A DNA stretch of 60,176 nucleotides, taken from positions 1-60,176 of the forward strand of contig SBGR01000063.1 in the NCBI GenBank assembly GCA_006226545.1. The letters are read 5' to 3'. Below, piece by piece: positions 45,330-54,354 of this stretch (position 1 is its first letter; each line of letters opens with the position of its first letter). Below the pieces are notes generated by a model that saw nothing but the letters and a program-made list of their open reading frames with translations, had not been told where the DNA came from and did no database searches. This stretch comes from Bacteroidota bacterium. GTDB lineage: Bacteria > Bacteroidota > Bacteroidia > UBA8524. A program made the translations under genes and the position numbers.

Positions 45330-45560
45330 CGCGGATTAAGCGATTAACCTAAACCTGGAGAATTCGTACGATTCCATAATCATAAGGTTGTTCATTCATA
45401 GGCCACACTCTAGCTCTGTTTATAGTTAACTAAATCAGTCTAATTAGCCTCCATTCTCAATCTCACCCCCTTAATCCTAATTCTCTAAATCTACTCAATA
45501 TTCAGTACTGATTTTGAGGGCTTTACAAGCTAAGTTCGAGTGAACTTAAATCCCTGCAAT

Positions 45561-46244
45561 ATGAAAAATCAATATTTCTTTACCATCTTATTAATGTTTG
45601 TGGCATTGAATGTCAATGCTCAGTTAGCAGACACTTCAGTAGAAATTTCAAAAAAAGAAGCTGAAGAATTGAAGGACAATGGCTTTACAATTAACATGAA
45701 AGTATTCAAGTTTGGAGCGAGTCTGGGTTTCAATTATTTAACTAAAAGTGTTCATGATGCTACACTTTCTCCAATAGATAATAGCTTAAGACTTCAAACA
45801 ATTAATCCGGTGTCTTTTTTACTTTCAACCACAGTTATTGTAAACCCAATTAGCTCCTATTATCGAAAGCTTGATGCGAATAGGAAACCTTATGGTGATG
45901 TTTATTCTGTCCCCTCAAGATTATCATTTATTGCTACGGTTAACCTTGCTCAGTTTGGATCATCTCAAGCAACATCTTTTAACAAGAAAATTGACGGGGG
46001 ACTCGGACTGGGAATTCGCTTAAATAATGATTTTCACCTTGGAATAACTGCGGAAATGATTTCAGTACGGCAACTTAGGGATTATATAGTGAATGACTTC
46101 CGTGATAAGCCAATTGTAGTTAACAATGAAACAATGAATGCTTTAGATATTACAGATAATCGATTGTTTGTAGATAAATACTATTTCGGGGTTTCTGTCA
46201 AGTTTATTTATGTTCTGGTAGGTAAACAACAGTTTAACGATTGA
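45561..46244 (+). CDS. Outer-membrane barrel-like protein
   Basis: The ATG at 45561 gives signal peptide MKNQYFFTILLMFVALNVNA; an in-frame GTG at 45540 would add seven residues. The mature part (about 208 residues) has amphipathic strands (FKFGASLGFNYL, GGLGLGIRLNNDFHLGITAEM) and ends VDKYYFGVSVKFIYVLVG, consistent with a small outer-membrane barrel. No family is recognised. It is AT-rich compared with the operon before it, matching the start of a more AT-rich region that extends to about 55.7 kb. Confidence 0.6.
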   Translation: MKNQYFFTILLMFVALNVNAQLADTSVEISKKEAEELKDNGFTINMKVFKFGASLGFNYLTKSVHDATLSPIDNSLRLQTINPVSFLLSTTVIVNPISSYYRKLDANRKPYGDVYSVPSRLSFIATVNLAQFGSSQATSFNKKIDGGLGLGIRLNNDFHLGITAEMISVRQLRDYIVNDFRDKPIVVNNETMNALDITDNRLFVDKYYFGVSVKFIYVLVGKQQFND

Positions 46245-46363
46245 TACTTACGGTATGTGAAGTTCTTGATTATATAAAAAAGTTACGGCAGGTTACCTAC
46301 GTTAGTATTGCTATTCATTGCTGCTATTGGTATTAAGCTGCAAAGTAATTAACTTGAATTTTG

Positions 46364-46999
46364 ATGAACTTTTTACGTGATCAATTGAAAGAGTTTGGAT
46401 ACAGTTATTTACCTAATACAAGTGAGGATGATTTGAAAACACATCTAAATCAATTAGGAAATATAATTGATGAAACAGATGTGATTGCCAAATCAGATAG
46501 TAAGAGTTTGGTTACATCTGATAAATACCTTGACTTTCATACTGATAATCATCTGGCTAAGTACATTGTTTGGCACTGTAAAGTTCAAGCAAAGGAAGGT
46601 GGTATTTCTTTGCTTTGCGATGCTGAATCGGTATTTGAGCGGCTAACAAATGAGGAGAAAAAAGAACTATCTGGGATTCATGTTTATGAACATAAGATGT
46701 ATCCTGAAAACAGAAACTCAAACCCTATTGTAAAGACAGTCGATGGTGAAAATAATTTCTATTATTCCTTTTGGTTAGCTCGCGAAAAGTATAGAGAGCT
46801 ACCTGTATTTAAAAAATGGAGAGAATTGATTCAGAATGCGAATCATATTCGAATACTATTGAATGTAAACGATGTTCTGATTATTGATAATCATCGCATC
46901 TTACATGGAAGAACTGAGATCATTGGTGAACGTTACCTGAAACGGTATTGGCTCAATCCTGAATACCTGCCGACACGAAAATTATATTCACAAACTTAA
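46364..46999 (+). CDS. TauD/TfdA-like Fe(II)/2-oxoglutarate dioxygenase
   Basis: The ATG at 46364 is preferred to an in-frame TTG one codon earlier. The 211-residue product has the iron-binding HxD in DFHTDNH and the distal histidine and 2-oxoglutarate arginine in NHRILHGRTEI with ERYLKRYW, in the TauD order. It is shorter than TauD (about 280). It ends 10 bp before a protein with a cysteine-rich tail, so the two probably form an operon and the oxygenase may act on that protein or on a linked metabolite. The substrate is unknown. Confidence 0.8.
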   Translation: MNFLRDQLKEFGYSYLPNTSEDDLKTHLNQLGNIIDETDVIAKSDSKSLVTSDKYLDFHTDNHLAKYIVWHCKVQAKEGGISLLCDAESVFERLTNEEKKELSGIHVYEHKMYPENRNSNPIVKTVDGENNFYYSFWLAREKYRELPVFKKWRELIQNANHIRILLNVNDVLIIDNHRILHGRTEIIGERYLKRYWLNPEYLPTRKLYSQT

Positions 47000-47009
47000 A
47001 TATTAACCC

Positions 47010-47537
47010 ATGAAAACACAGGCCATTCACACTGCTACGGATTTGATATTTCCGGATCCTATTAGTTCAGAACGAATTTCTTTTTTAATCAATATTAAAG
47101 GCATCGCCCCAGAGGTAGCGGAGTTGGATTTTGAATTAATGAAACAAAAGCTGCGCGATTCTGAAGAGGGAATGGGCTGGAATTTTGATCAGGTAGACAG
47201 CGCAGAAGTTGAGTACAAGAGATATTTGAATCTCTGTATGGTTTACGGGAAAGGGATTGTTCCAAACAAGATTATGGATCAAACTTGGCATTATCATATT
47301 TTGGATACAAGGTCATACCATAAAGACTGTGATAAGTTGTTTGGTGGATATATGCATCACTATCCATATTTCGGTATGCGAGGAGAACAAGATGCATTAG
47401 ATCTCAAGAATTCTTTTGAAAATACCAAAGACCTTTATCTCGAATTGTTTGGAGAAGAGATGGCCAGAGACGAGCATAACAAGTGCTGGCACGACTGTGA
47501 AAATAGATGCTGGAATGCTTGTCCTTCTGAAAAATAG
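47010..47537 (+). CDS. Glycine-rich-domain-like protein with Cys-rich tail
   Basis: A 175-residue cytoplasmic protein. Residues 95-130 (MDQTWHYHILDTRSYHKDC, then LFGGYMHHYPYFGMRG) match the GRDP/DUF1399-like family (vD..WH.HlldT..Y..DC...fG.flhH.P.f...g), whose conserved histidines suggest metal binding. The last 20 residues (KCWHDCENRCWNACPSEK) place four cysteines at exact C-x3-C-x3-C-x3-C spacing; family members usually end in a glycine/cysteine-rich segment. The role is unknown. The adjacent dioxygenase gene and the regular tail raise the possibility of a modified peptide or a metal-binding tail. Confidence 0.75.
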   Translation: MKTQAIHTATDLIFPDPISSERISFLINIKGIAPEVAELDFELMKQKLRDSEEGMGWNFDQVDSAEVEYKRYLNLCMVYGKGIVPNKIMDQTWHYHILDTRSYHKDCDKLFGGYMHHYPYFGMRGEQDALDLKNSFENTKDLYLELFGEEMARDEHNKCWHDCENRCWNACPSEK

Positions 47538-47545
47538 ATTGACAA

Positions 47546-47719
47546 TTAGTTGGTTAATATAGTAGCCATCACCCCCACAAACCTCTCACTCACCCAGCCC
47601 TCAATTACAGCGGTGGTTTTCACCTTGACCCAGCCGTCTTTGGATTCGAGGATTTCTACTACGTGGTCTTTGGGTAGGTGATTGCGCGGATTTTGTGATG
47701 GAGTGGAGAGAAACAACAC
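47546..47719 (-). pseudogene. Remnant of an SH3-like (SH3b) protein
   Basis: On the minus strand a frame of 57 codons reads STPSQNPRNHLPKDHVVEIL, then ESKDGWVKVKTT and EGWVSERFVGV, ending in a stop at 47546. The pattern (P.....L.k...VeiLes.dgWvkVk.....GWVse.f) is that of a bacterial SH3b domain. There is no ATG, only a GTG directly after an in-frame stop at 47720-47722, so it is probably the 3' fragment of a deleted gene. The rest of the 47538-47827 gap shows nothing else. Confidence 0.5.
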
Positions 47720-47827
47720 CTATGCAAGGGGTTATTCCTCTTTAGGTCATGAGGGTGTCAAAGAGGGAAGGAGCTGTTGTTAGGAAATAGGCTTGGGTGT
47801 AGATTGAGGTTTTAAGTAGCTAGCCTC

Positions 47828-48217
47828 ATGGAATTACAATATCGCGACGTCACTGAAAAGATCATTGGTTCTTCTTTTGAAGTTCACAAATTCTTGGGCA
47901 ATGGCTTTCAAGAGGTGATTTACCAGCGGGCATTGGCTTACGAAATGAGGCAAGCGGGTTTAGACTTTGCGCGAGAATTGGAACAAGAGATTTACTACAA
48001 GAATCTCCCTGAACCCATAGGAACTCGACGGGCAGATTTTGTTGTTGAAGGTAAGATTCTTGTTGAGTTGAAGGCAGTGACCGCTCTTACCGATGCTCAC
48101 CTAGCCCAAGCCCTGAATTACCTCAAAGCCTACAAATTAGAAATTGGCCTACTTATCAATTTCGGTAGCAAAAGCATGGAGTTCCGCCGCCTCATCCTTT
48201 CCCGCCCAAAATCCTAG
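47828..48217 (+). CDS. GxxExxY family protein (PD-(D/E)XK-like)
   Basis: A 129-residue protein with the family-naming motif GFQEVIY (G-x-x-E-x-x-Y). It has the nuclease-like core R-R-x-D-F-V (GTRRADFVVEGKI) followed by VELKAV (E-x-K), typical of small stand-alone PD-(D/E)XK proteins. It is of normal length for the family. The function is unknown; such genes are often scattered in environmental Bacteroidota and proteobacterial genomes near mobile DNA. The C-terminus reads INFGSKSMEFRRLIL, also conserved in the family. Confidence 0.88.
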   Translation: MELQYRDVTEKIIGSSFEVHKFLGNGFQEVIYQRALAYEMRQAGLDFARELEQEIYYKNLPEPIGTRRADFVVEGKILVELKAVTALTDAHLAQALNYLKAYKLEIGLLINFGSKSMEFRRLILSRPKS

Positions 48218-48219
48218 AT

Positions 48220-48310
48220 CATCAGATTTCCCTTCTCAATCCTTACAAATCCTTTTAATCCTCATCTGCGTAATCCGCGCAATCCCTATAATCCGCGATC
48301 CGTGTCTTCC
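48220..48310. repeat. AATCC-rich low-complexity tract
   Basis: Repeated AATCC and AATCCG words with short spacers (TCCTTACAAATCCTTTTAATC and similar). Similar sequence occurs inverted near 45113-45160. This kind of tract is common between genes in Bacteroidota. Confidence 0.5.
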
Positions 48311-48357
48311 GTGCAATCGGTCTAATTCTGTGTTGAAAACTGTATGCTTCCCCACCC

Positions 48358-48552
48358 AAAAAACTGCAGCAGTTTTACAAAGAAACTGTGCCTGTTTTGC
48401 TCCAAAACTGTGGCTGTTTTACTCTGAAACTGCGCCAGTTTTTCTTCAAAACTGTGCCTGTTTTACTCTAAAACTGTAGCGGTTTTACCTCAAAACTGTG
48501 GCTGTTTTACTCTGAAACTGCGCCAGTTTTTCTTCAAAACTGTGGCTGTTTG
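48358..48552. repeat. Palindromic 21-bp tandem repeat, about nine units
   Basis: Nine units of 20-24 bp of the form AAAACTG-n6-GTTTTnCTC. Each unit is itself a small inverted repeat (AAAACTG paired with CAGTTTT). A two-unit block (AAAACTGTGGCTGTTTTACT plus the next unit AAACTGCGCCAGTTTTTCTT) recurs, giving a higher-order repeat. It has no spacers of constant length and no coding role. Confidence 0.85.
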
Positions 48553-48629
48553 GCTAATTATCTGCCTTGGTCATGTTATTTAGCAATTCTTTACTTAGAT
48601 CGAATTTGAATTGTGAGTGTTAATCTTTT

Positions 48630-49538
48630 TTAGGTTAAAAAGTCTAAGTTATTTATTTCTTCTGAATGCTTAAATGTGAGAATATCATGCAAAATTCGGG
48701 CATCAGCGAAGTGTAAATCCTGCAAGTGTTCAAAGAAATTCATACCAAATATAGTAGATTTAGAATGGTGATTTTCAATTTCTAAGTATAAGAATAATGC
48801 CCATTTTTCATAGATAGTAAGTTGTGCTGAAATAAATTGAAGATATATATTAACATCAGATTTCAATAAACTTTGATTATTTTTAACCAAAATTATAGTT
48901 GCAATAATGGTATCAAAATAAGATTGGTTTTGATTAAAAAAGCTCTTTTTTAAATGAATGAGATAATTGTTCAGTAAGTACTTGAAATTCTCGTTGTAGA
49001 TTTTGAAATTTCCAAGACGCTCAAGTTGTAATTGTTCTTCACTAAGGTTCAATTCGGACTTTACTAAATTCCACCATGTTTTATTTTGTTTCTCATAGAC
49101 CTTTACAAAACATAATTTACCACGGCTACCAACTTTTCCTTCAAAATATTGTACGTATTCTAAACCAGTATGTACATTTCTTAAGAGATTAAAAAACGTA
49201 TTCTCAAACCTCTGTAATGCTATCGTTCTGTTTTGCTCCCTGCTTTCTTGAATTGTCTGTTCAAGAAGTTCATGTTGAATTTTTAAATCATCGCGCTGAA
49301 GTTGAATTTCCTCGGCCTGTTTTTCTAGCTGAATCCGTTGAAGCCGCGTCGCATCAAGAAAGGCGATGAAGGCAAGTCCTGATATTACTGCTGCAAATAT
49401 GCCATAGGCCTGAATAACCTCTATTGTTTCATGAAGGCACAAGAGCCATTTAATGAATGGGTAGTATAGAGCCGATAGGATAATCAATGGAATTATCCAG
49501 TTAACAGGTTGTCTTAAATAAGCGCGAATTTTATCCAT
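48630..49538 (-). CDS. PutAbiC-family putative phage abortive infection protein
   Basis: A 302-residue protein with two N-terminal membrane helices (INWIIPLIILSALYYPFIKWL and AYGIFAAVISGLAFIAFL), then a coiled coil (LQRIQLEKQAEEIQLQRDD) and a cytoplasmic domain with FENTFFNLLRNVHTGLE and YLQFISAQLTIYEKWALFLY. This layout matches the PutAbiC family (putative phage abortive infection). The mechanism is unknown. It is divergent from hsdM, 105 bp away, at the left edge of the defence island, and it is clearly AT-rich. Confidence 0.8.
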   Translation of the reverse strand: MDKIRAYLRQPVNWIIPLIILSALYYPFIKWLLCLHETIEVIQAYGIFAAVISGLAFIAFLDATRLQRIQLEKQAEEIQLQRDDLKIQHELLEQTIQESREQNRTIALQRFENTFFNLLRNVHTGLEYVQYFEGKVGSRGKLCFVKVYEKQNKTWWNLVKSELNLSEEQLQLERLGNFKIYNENFKYLLNNYLIHLKKSFFNQNQSYFDTIIATIILVKNNQSLLKSDVNIYLQFISAQLTIYEKWALFLYLEIENHHSKSTIFGMNFFEHLQDLHFADARILHDILTFKHSEEINNLDFLT

Positions 49539-49643
49539 CGTAATACGTAAGTTTGACTAAAGCAAGATACAAGGAATTCCCAGCCTGTTGAGAACTACGT
49601 CGGAATTTGTCGAGGCTCACGGCTATACTTGTGTTGAAGAATT

Positions 49644-51212
49644 ATGGCAAAGACTAAGAAAGAACCTAAAGAGAAACCCATTGAGGTAAGTTTATGGGAT
49701 GCGGCTAATAAGCTGCGGGGTAGCGTTGAACCGAGCGAATACAAGCATGTGGTGTTGAGTTTAATCTTCCTCAAATTTGCTAGCGATAAGTTTGAGGAGC
49801 ATAAAGCCAAACTGATTTCTGAAGGCAAAGTGAAATACATTGAAAAGCCTGAGTTTTACAATATGAGCAACGTGTTTTTCTTAGAAGAGATTTCACGTTG
49901 GAGTTACATTGTAAAAAAAGCAAGACAGAATGATATTGCTTTAATCATTGACACTGCCCTGCACACCATCGAGAAAGACAACAAATCTTTGAAGGGTGCT
50001 TTGCCCGACAATTACTTTTCTCGTTTGGGCTTGGATATTACCAAACTGGCTTCCTTGATTAGTGAAATTGACAGCATAAATACACTCAAAGACAAAGAAC
50101 AAGATTTGGTTGGACGTGTGTACGAATACTTCCTCAAAAAGTTTGCGATTGCTGAAGGAAAAGGCAAAGGAGAATTCTATACGCCAAAGACAATTGTGAA
50201 TCTGATTGCCGAAATGATTGAGCCCTACAAAGGGATTATCTATGACCCTGCCTGTGGCTCCGGCGGTATGTTTGTACAGTCTATCAAGTTTATTGAAGCA
50301 CACCACGGTAATAAAAAGGAAGTTTCTATTTACGGACAGGAATACACCAAAACCACTTACAAACTGGCAAAGATGAACCTTGCCATCAGAGGAATTTCTG
50401 CCAACCTAGGTGAAAAAGATGCAGACACTTTTACAGACGACCAGCACAAAGGCCTCAAAGCCGATTATATTATGGCAAACCCGCCTTTTAATCAAAAGGA
50501 TTGGCGAGGTGAAAATCAATTGATTGATGATCCTCGTTGGCGTGGTTACGATGTGCCCCCTAAAAGCAATGCCAACTACGGATGGATTTTAAATATGGTG
50601 AGCAAACTTTCCGAAAACGGAATTGCAGGTTTTATATTGGCAAATGGTGCTTTGAGTGGTGGTGGAGAAGAATATAAAATCCGTAGAAAACTGATTGAAA
50701 ATAATTTGGTGGAAACCATTGTGATTATTCCGAGAGATACGTTTTACACCACCGACATCAGCGTTACGCTTTGGATTTTGAACAAAAATAAAAAAGCAAG
50801 AACGGTTGAAATAAACGGTAAACAGAAAAACTACCGTGACCGTGAAAAAGAAATCCTGTTTATGGATTTAAGGCGTTGGGGACAGGAATTTGAAAAACAG
50901 TTTATTGAACTCACAGAAGAAGATATTGCCAAAGTAGCCGAGAACTATCACAACTGGCAACAAGCAGATTACAAGAAAACTTACAAAAATGTGCCTGAGT
51001 ATTGCTACTCTGCCAGTTTTGAAGAAATACAGGCAAACGATTTTTCGTTGGTGCCAAGCAAATACATTGAATTTATTGACCGTGACAGCGAAATAGATTT
51101 TGACACAGAAATGAAACGCATCCAAAAGGATTTTAAAACCCTTTTGCAAGAAGAAAAACAATCGCAGGAACAATTGATTAACGCTTTTAAAACTTTGGGC
51201 TATGAGTTATAA
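49644..51212 (+). CDS. hsdM: Type I restriction-modification methyltransferase HsdM
   Basis: The 522-residue modification subunit, which makes N6-methyladenine with HsdS and SAM. The N-terminal helical region (SLWDAANKLRGSVEPSEYKH) is followed by the N6 methyltransferase core: GKGEFYTPKTIVNLIAEM, SAM motif I DPACGSGGM near 200-208 and catalytic NPPF near 280 (YIMANPPFNQKDW). The length is typical. It overlaps hsdS by 11 bp. The start follows a near -7 box (TATACTTG) at 49624. It opens an operon of eight genes that runs to 59286. Confidence 0.97.
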   Translation: MAKTKKEPKEKPIEVSLWDAANKLRGSVEPSEYKHVVLSLIFLKFASDKFEEHKAKLISEGKVKYIEKPEFYNMSNVFFLEEISRWSYIVKKARQNDIALIIDTALHTIEKDNKSLKGALPDNYFSRLGLDITKLASLISEIDSINTLKDKEQDLVGRVYEYFLKKFAIAEGKGKGEFYTPKTIVNLIAEMIEPYKGIIYDPACGSGGMFVQSIKFIEAHHGNKKEVSIYGQEYTKTTYKLAKMNLAIRGISANLGEKDADTFTDDQHKGLKADYIMANPPFNQKDWRGENQLIDDPRWRGYDVPPKSNANYGWILNMVSKLSENGIAGFILANGALSGGGEEYKIRRKLIENNLVETIVIIPRDTFYTTDISVTLWILNKNKKARTVEINGKQKNYRDREKEILFMDLRRWGQEFEKQFIELTEEDIAKVAENYHNWQQADYKKTYKNVPEYCYSASFEEIQANDFSLVPSKYIEFIDRDSEIDFDTEMKRIQKDFKTLLQEEKQSQEQLINAFKTLGYEL

Positions 51213-52326
51213 GCGTATTGGCAATTATGTTCATTTGGTGGACAACCGCAATAAAGATTTAGCGGTTACAAGCTTATTGGGTATAAACATTACCAAGAAT
51301 TTTATGCCTTCGGTTGCCAATACATCTGAAACGGATTTATCAAAATATAAAATCATTCAGAAAGGACAATTCGCATATAGTACAATGCAAGTTGGTAGAG
51401 ACGAAACAATCCGTTTGGCTTTATATACAGATGATAAGCCTGCCATTATTTCCCCCGCTTATTTGGTAATTGAAGTTAATGATGAAAATGAGCTTTTGCC
51501 CGAATATATGATGATGTGGTTTCAAAGACCAGAATCAGACAGATACGGTTGGTTTATCAGTGACAGTAGCGTAAGAGCAAGCTTAGAATGGGAACGCTTT
51601 TGCGAAATACAAATCCCGATTCCTGATATTAACGAACAACGCAAATTTGTTGCTCTTTACAATGGCTTACTCACTAACCAAAAAACCTACGAAAACAGTT
51701 TGGCTGATTTGCAATTGATTTGCGATAGCTACATTGAAAAGCTGATAAAAACGAAAGAATCCGAAGCACTTGGTGAATTCATTGAGCAATCGGATGAAAG
51801 GAATAACGATTTGCAAATTGATAATCTTATTGGAATAAGTGTTAACAAGGTTTTTATGGAAACCAAATCCAATAAAGACCAACTTGACTTATCAAATTAC
51901 AAAATTGTTCGTCCAAGGGAGTTTGGTTATGTTTCGGTTACATCAAGAAACGGAGAGAAAATTTCAATTGCAATTTTAGATGGAGAAGCAGGACTTGTTT
52001 CCAGTACTTATACAGTTTTCAGAGTTAAAGACACTTCTATTCTATTGCCCGAATATCTTTTCTTGTTTTTCAAACGGTCAGAATTCGACCGTTATGCAAG
52101 ATTTCATTCATGGGGCAGTGCAAGAGAAACATTTGATTGGACTGATATGTGCAATGTAAAATTGCCCATTCCCGACATCAAAGTTCAAGAAGCCATTGTA
52201 ACGATTTATCACACGTTGGAAACTCGAAAACGAATCAATGAACAATTGAAAAATACCATTAAACCACTTTGTCCGGTGCTGATGAAAGGTGTGGTAGAGA
52301 GTATGAACGAATATTCACAAGCATAA
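51202..52326 (+). CDS. hsdS: Type I specificity subunit HsdS
   Basis: A 374-residue subunit that recognises a two-part DNA target for HsdM and HsdR. It has two target-recognition halves (about 1-185 and 186-360), each opening with an LIGI/LLGI strand (SLLGINITKNFM and NLIGISVNKVFM) and closing with a conserved IPIPD segment (IQIPIPDINEQRKFVALYN and KLPIPDIKVQEAIVTIYH) plus a coiled-coil spacer. It is complete, with both halves intact. It overlaps hsdM by 11 bp and ends 10 bp before thsA. Confidence 0.95.
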   Translation: MSYKRIGNYVHLVDNRNKDLAVTSLLGINITKNFMPSVANTSETDLSKYKIIQKGQFAYSTMQVGRDETIRLALYTDDKPAIISPAYLVIEVNDENELLPEYMMMWFQRPESDRYGWFISDSSVRASLEWERFCEIQIPIPDINEQRKFVALYNGLLTNQKTYENSLADLQLICDSYIEKLIKTKESEALGEFIEQSDERNNDLQIDNLIGISVNKVFMETKSNKDQLDLSNYKIVRPREFGYVSVTSRNGEKISIAILDGEAGLVSSTYTVFRVKDTSILLPEYLFLFFKRSEFDRYARFHSWGSARETFDWTDMCNVKLPIPDIKVQEAIVTIYHTLETRKRINEQLKNTIKPLCPVLMKGVVESMNEYSQA

Positions 52327-52336
52327 AACACAAAAA

Positions 52337-53779
52337 ATGGATTTTAAAGAAGCATCAATAAACGCATTCATCAATGATTATGTAGAAAAGCTAAGACAAG
52401 GAACTGCAACCATTTTTCTTGGAGCAGGTATGTCAAAAGCAGCAGGTTTTGTTGATTGGAAAGGACTACTAAAGGATTTGGCCACTGAATTGGGTCTGAA
52501 AATAGAGGATGAACCTGATTTAATTTCTGTTGCTCAATTTCATAAAAACAAAAACAACAATCGGAATAAAATTGACGAGAAGATAGTTAATGAGTTTACT
52601 GATTCAGATGTTGAAACTGAAAACCATCGAATAATTGCGAGGCTACCCTTCAATACCATTTGGACAACCAATTACGATGACCTAATTGAAGACGCACATT
52701 CAAAAATTCACAAAAAGGTTGATGTAAAAAGTGAGGTTGATGACCTTTTTATAAATCGAGACAATCGTGCTTGTATTTTGTATAAAATGCACGGTGACAA
52801 AGACAAACCAAGTAAGGCTGTTTTGCTAAAAGAGGATTATGAGAAATATTACTACACTCACGAACCATTTATCTCGATATTAAACTCCGAGTTAATTACA
52901 AAATCCTTCCTGTTTGTAGGCTTTAGTTTCACAGACCCCAATATCAATTATATTTTTGGGCGACTTACTCATAGATATAGTGATAAAAGTAAAGACCATT
53001 ACTGCATAATGAAGAGAACGTCCCTTGAAGATTGGAAAAATGTTCAAGAGAAATACGAGTATGAAAAGATAAAGCAAGACCTTTTCGTCAAAGAACTAAG
53101 CCGCTATAGAGTTCAAACAATATTCATTGAAAAATATAGTGATTTAACATTACTACTTGGAGAAATCGAAAGAAGGTTCAATTCACATTCGGTCTTTATC
53201 TCGGGAAGTGCTGCTGAATATGGAGAGTTTACCGAAAGAGAAGCACATAATTTTATCCATCTTGTTTCAAAGGAAATTGTCAAAAACAATCTAACAGTAA
53301 TCAATGGTTTTGGGCTAGGCGTTGGTAGTGCGGTGATAAATGGAGCACTTGATGCCGTTTATTCGAATCCTAAAAAGTTCTCAGAAAATCAACTTGTAGT
53401 AAAACCTTTTCCGCAGTTCCCAAGCGGTGGTAAGGAATTAGGTGAACTTTGGGAAGAATACCGTCAAAATATGATTTCAAGGGCGGGTATCATCTTAATT
53501 CTGTTTGGGAACAAAAAGATTGATGATGGTTCAATTGAGTATGCTAAAGGAGTAAAAAGAGAACTTGAAATTGCATTATCAAAAGGTCTTTGGCCTATCC
53601 CTATTCATTATACTGGCTATATGGCTTCTGAATTATACAATTTCCTGCTAAGTGAATACCAAAATCACGGCATTCCTGAACAATTTATAAAAGAAGTTGG
53701 AGAGCTTAAATTTTACAAAGACGATATTCAAAAGTCAGTAAAAGAAATCATTACATTAATCAATAAAATTGTAAGCTAA
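52337..53779 (+). CDS. thsA: Thoeris effector ThsA (SIR2-SLOG NADase)
   Basis: A 480-residue Thoeris NADase that kills the infected cell by depleting NAD+ when it binds the cyclic ADP-ribose isomer made by ThsB. The N-terminal SIR2 domain (about 1-280) has FLGAGMSKAAG. The catalytic residues Asn112 (WTTNYDD) and His152 (KMHGDKD) occupy the same numbers as in the Bacillus cereus protein. The C-terminal SLOG (STALD) sensor domain (about 284-480) has VFISGSAAEYG, NGFGLGVGS (323-331) and LWEEYRQNMISRAGII. The length matches known ThsA. It starts 10 bp after hsdS and overlaps thsB by 1 bp. It lies inside a type I R-M operon. Confidence 0.95.
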   Translation: MDFKEASINAFINDYVEKLRQGTATIFLGAGMSKAAGFVDWKGLLKDLATELGLKIEDEPDLISVAQFHKNKNNNRNKIDEKIVNEFTDSDVETENHRIIARLPFNTIWTTNYDDLIEDAHSKIHKKVDVKSEVDDLFINRDNRACILYKMHGDKDKPSKAVLLKEDYEKYYYTHEPFISILNSELITKSFLFVGFSFTDPNINYIFGRLTHRYSDKSKDHYCIMKRTSLEDWKNVQEKYEYEKIKQDLFVKELSRYRVQTIFIEKYSDLTLLLGEIERRFNSHSVFISGSAAEYGEFTEREAHNFIHLVSKEIVKNNLTVINGFGLGVGSAVINGALDAVYSNPKKFSENQLVVKPFPQFPSGGKELGELWEEYRQNMISRAGIILILFGNKKIDDGSIEYAKGVKRELEIALSKGLWPIPIHYTGYMASELYNFLLSEYQNHGIPEQFIKEVGELKFYKDDIQKSVKEIITLINKIVS

Positions 53780-54354
53780 TGGCAAAAAAAGTTTTCTTCA
53801 GTTTTCACTATCAAGATGTTATTGACTTTAGAGCTAATGTCGTTCGAAATCATTGGCTGACAAAGCCGGACAGACAAGCAGCAGGATTTTTTGATTCATC
53901 AATTTGGGAAGATGCAAAAAAGACCAGCGATCTTGCATTAAAAAGACTAATTAACAAGGAACTACAAAATACTAGTAATACTTGCGTGCTTGTTGGAACA
54001 GACACTTTTAATAGAAGATGGGTGTCCTACGAAATAATGAAAAGTTTAGAAAAAGGAAACCATATTTTTTGTGTTCATATTAATTGTATCAAAGGAAAGG
54101 ATGGGAAAACTAAATCTAAGGGTAACAATCCATTATATTATCTTGGTTACTCATTTAGTTCTGATGGAAAGAAACTGAATTTACACGACTATGTGGAAGG
54201 AAAGTGGATTAAGTATCCTGATTTGGAAGGTTGGAGTGTAAAAGAAGTTGGAGAAAAATATCGAAATAAAATTTATCGACTTTCCAGTGATTATGAAATC
54301 TATGATTGGGTTGACGATGACGGATATAATAACTTTTCTAATTGGGTAAAATAA
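53779..54354 (+). CDS. thsB: Thoeris TIR protein ThsB
   Basis: The 191-residue TIR-domain sensor that makes the signal activating ThsA. It is closely similar to the classical ThsB: it opens with KKVFFSFHYQDVIDFRANVV (DUF1863-type TIR), then FDSSIWEDAKKTSDLALKRL, RRWVSYEIMKS with catalytic Glu85, and closes with IYDWVDDDGYNNFSNWVK. The start overlaps the thsA stop (TAATG) and its own stop overlaps the next TIR gene in the same way, so the genes are translationally coupled. Confidence 0.95.
   Translation: MAKKVFFSFHYQDVIDFRANVVRNHWLTKPDRQAAGFFDSSIWEDAKKTSDLALKRLINKELQNTSNTCVLVGTDTFNRRWVSYEIMKSLEKGNHIFCVHINCIKGKDGKTKSKGNNPLYYLGYSFSSDGKKLNLHDYVEGKWIKYPDLEGWSVKEVGEKYRNKIYRLSSDYEIYDWVDDDGYNNFSNWVK

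Noticed and set aside
48144-48479. A 111-residue plus-strand frame
   Set aside because: It overlaps the 3' end of the GxxExxY gene and then translates the palindromic tandem repeat; it is not a gene.
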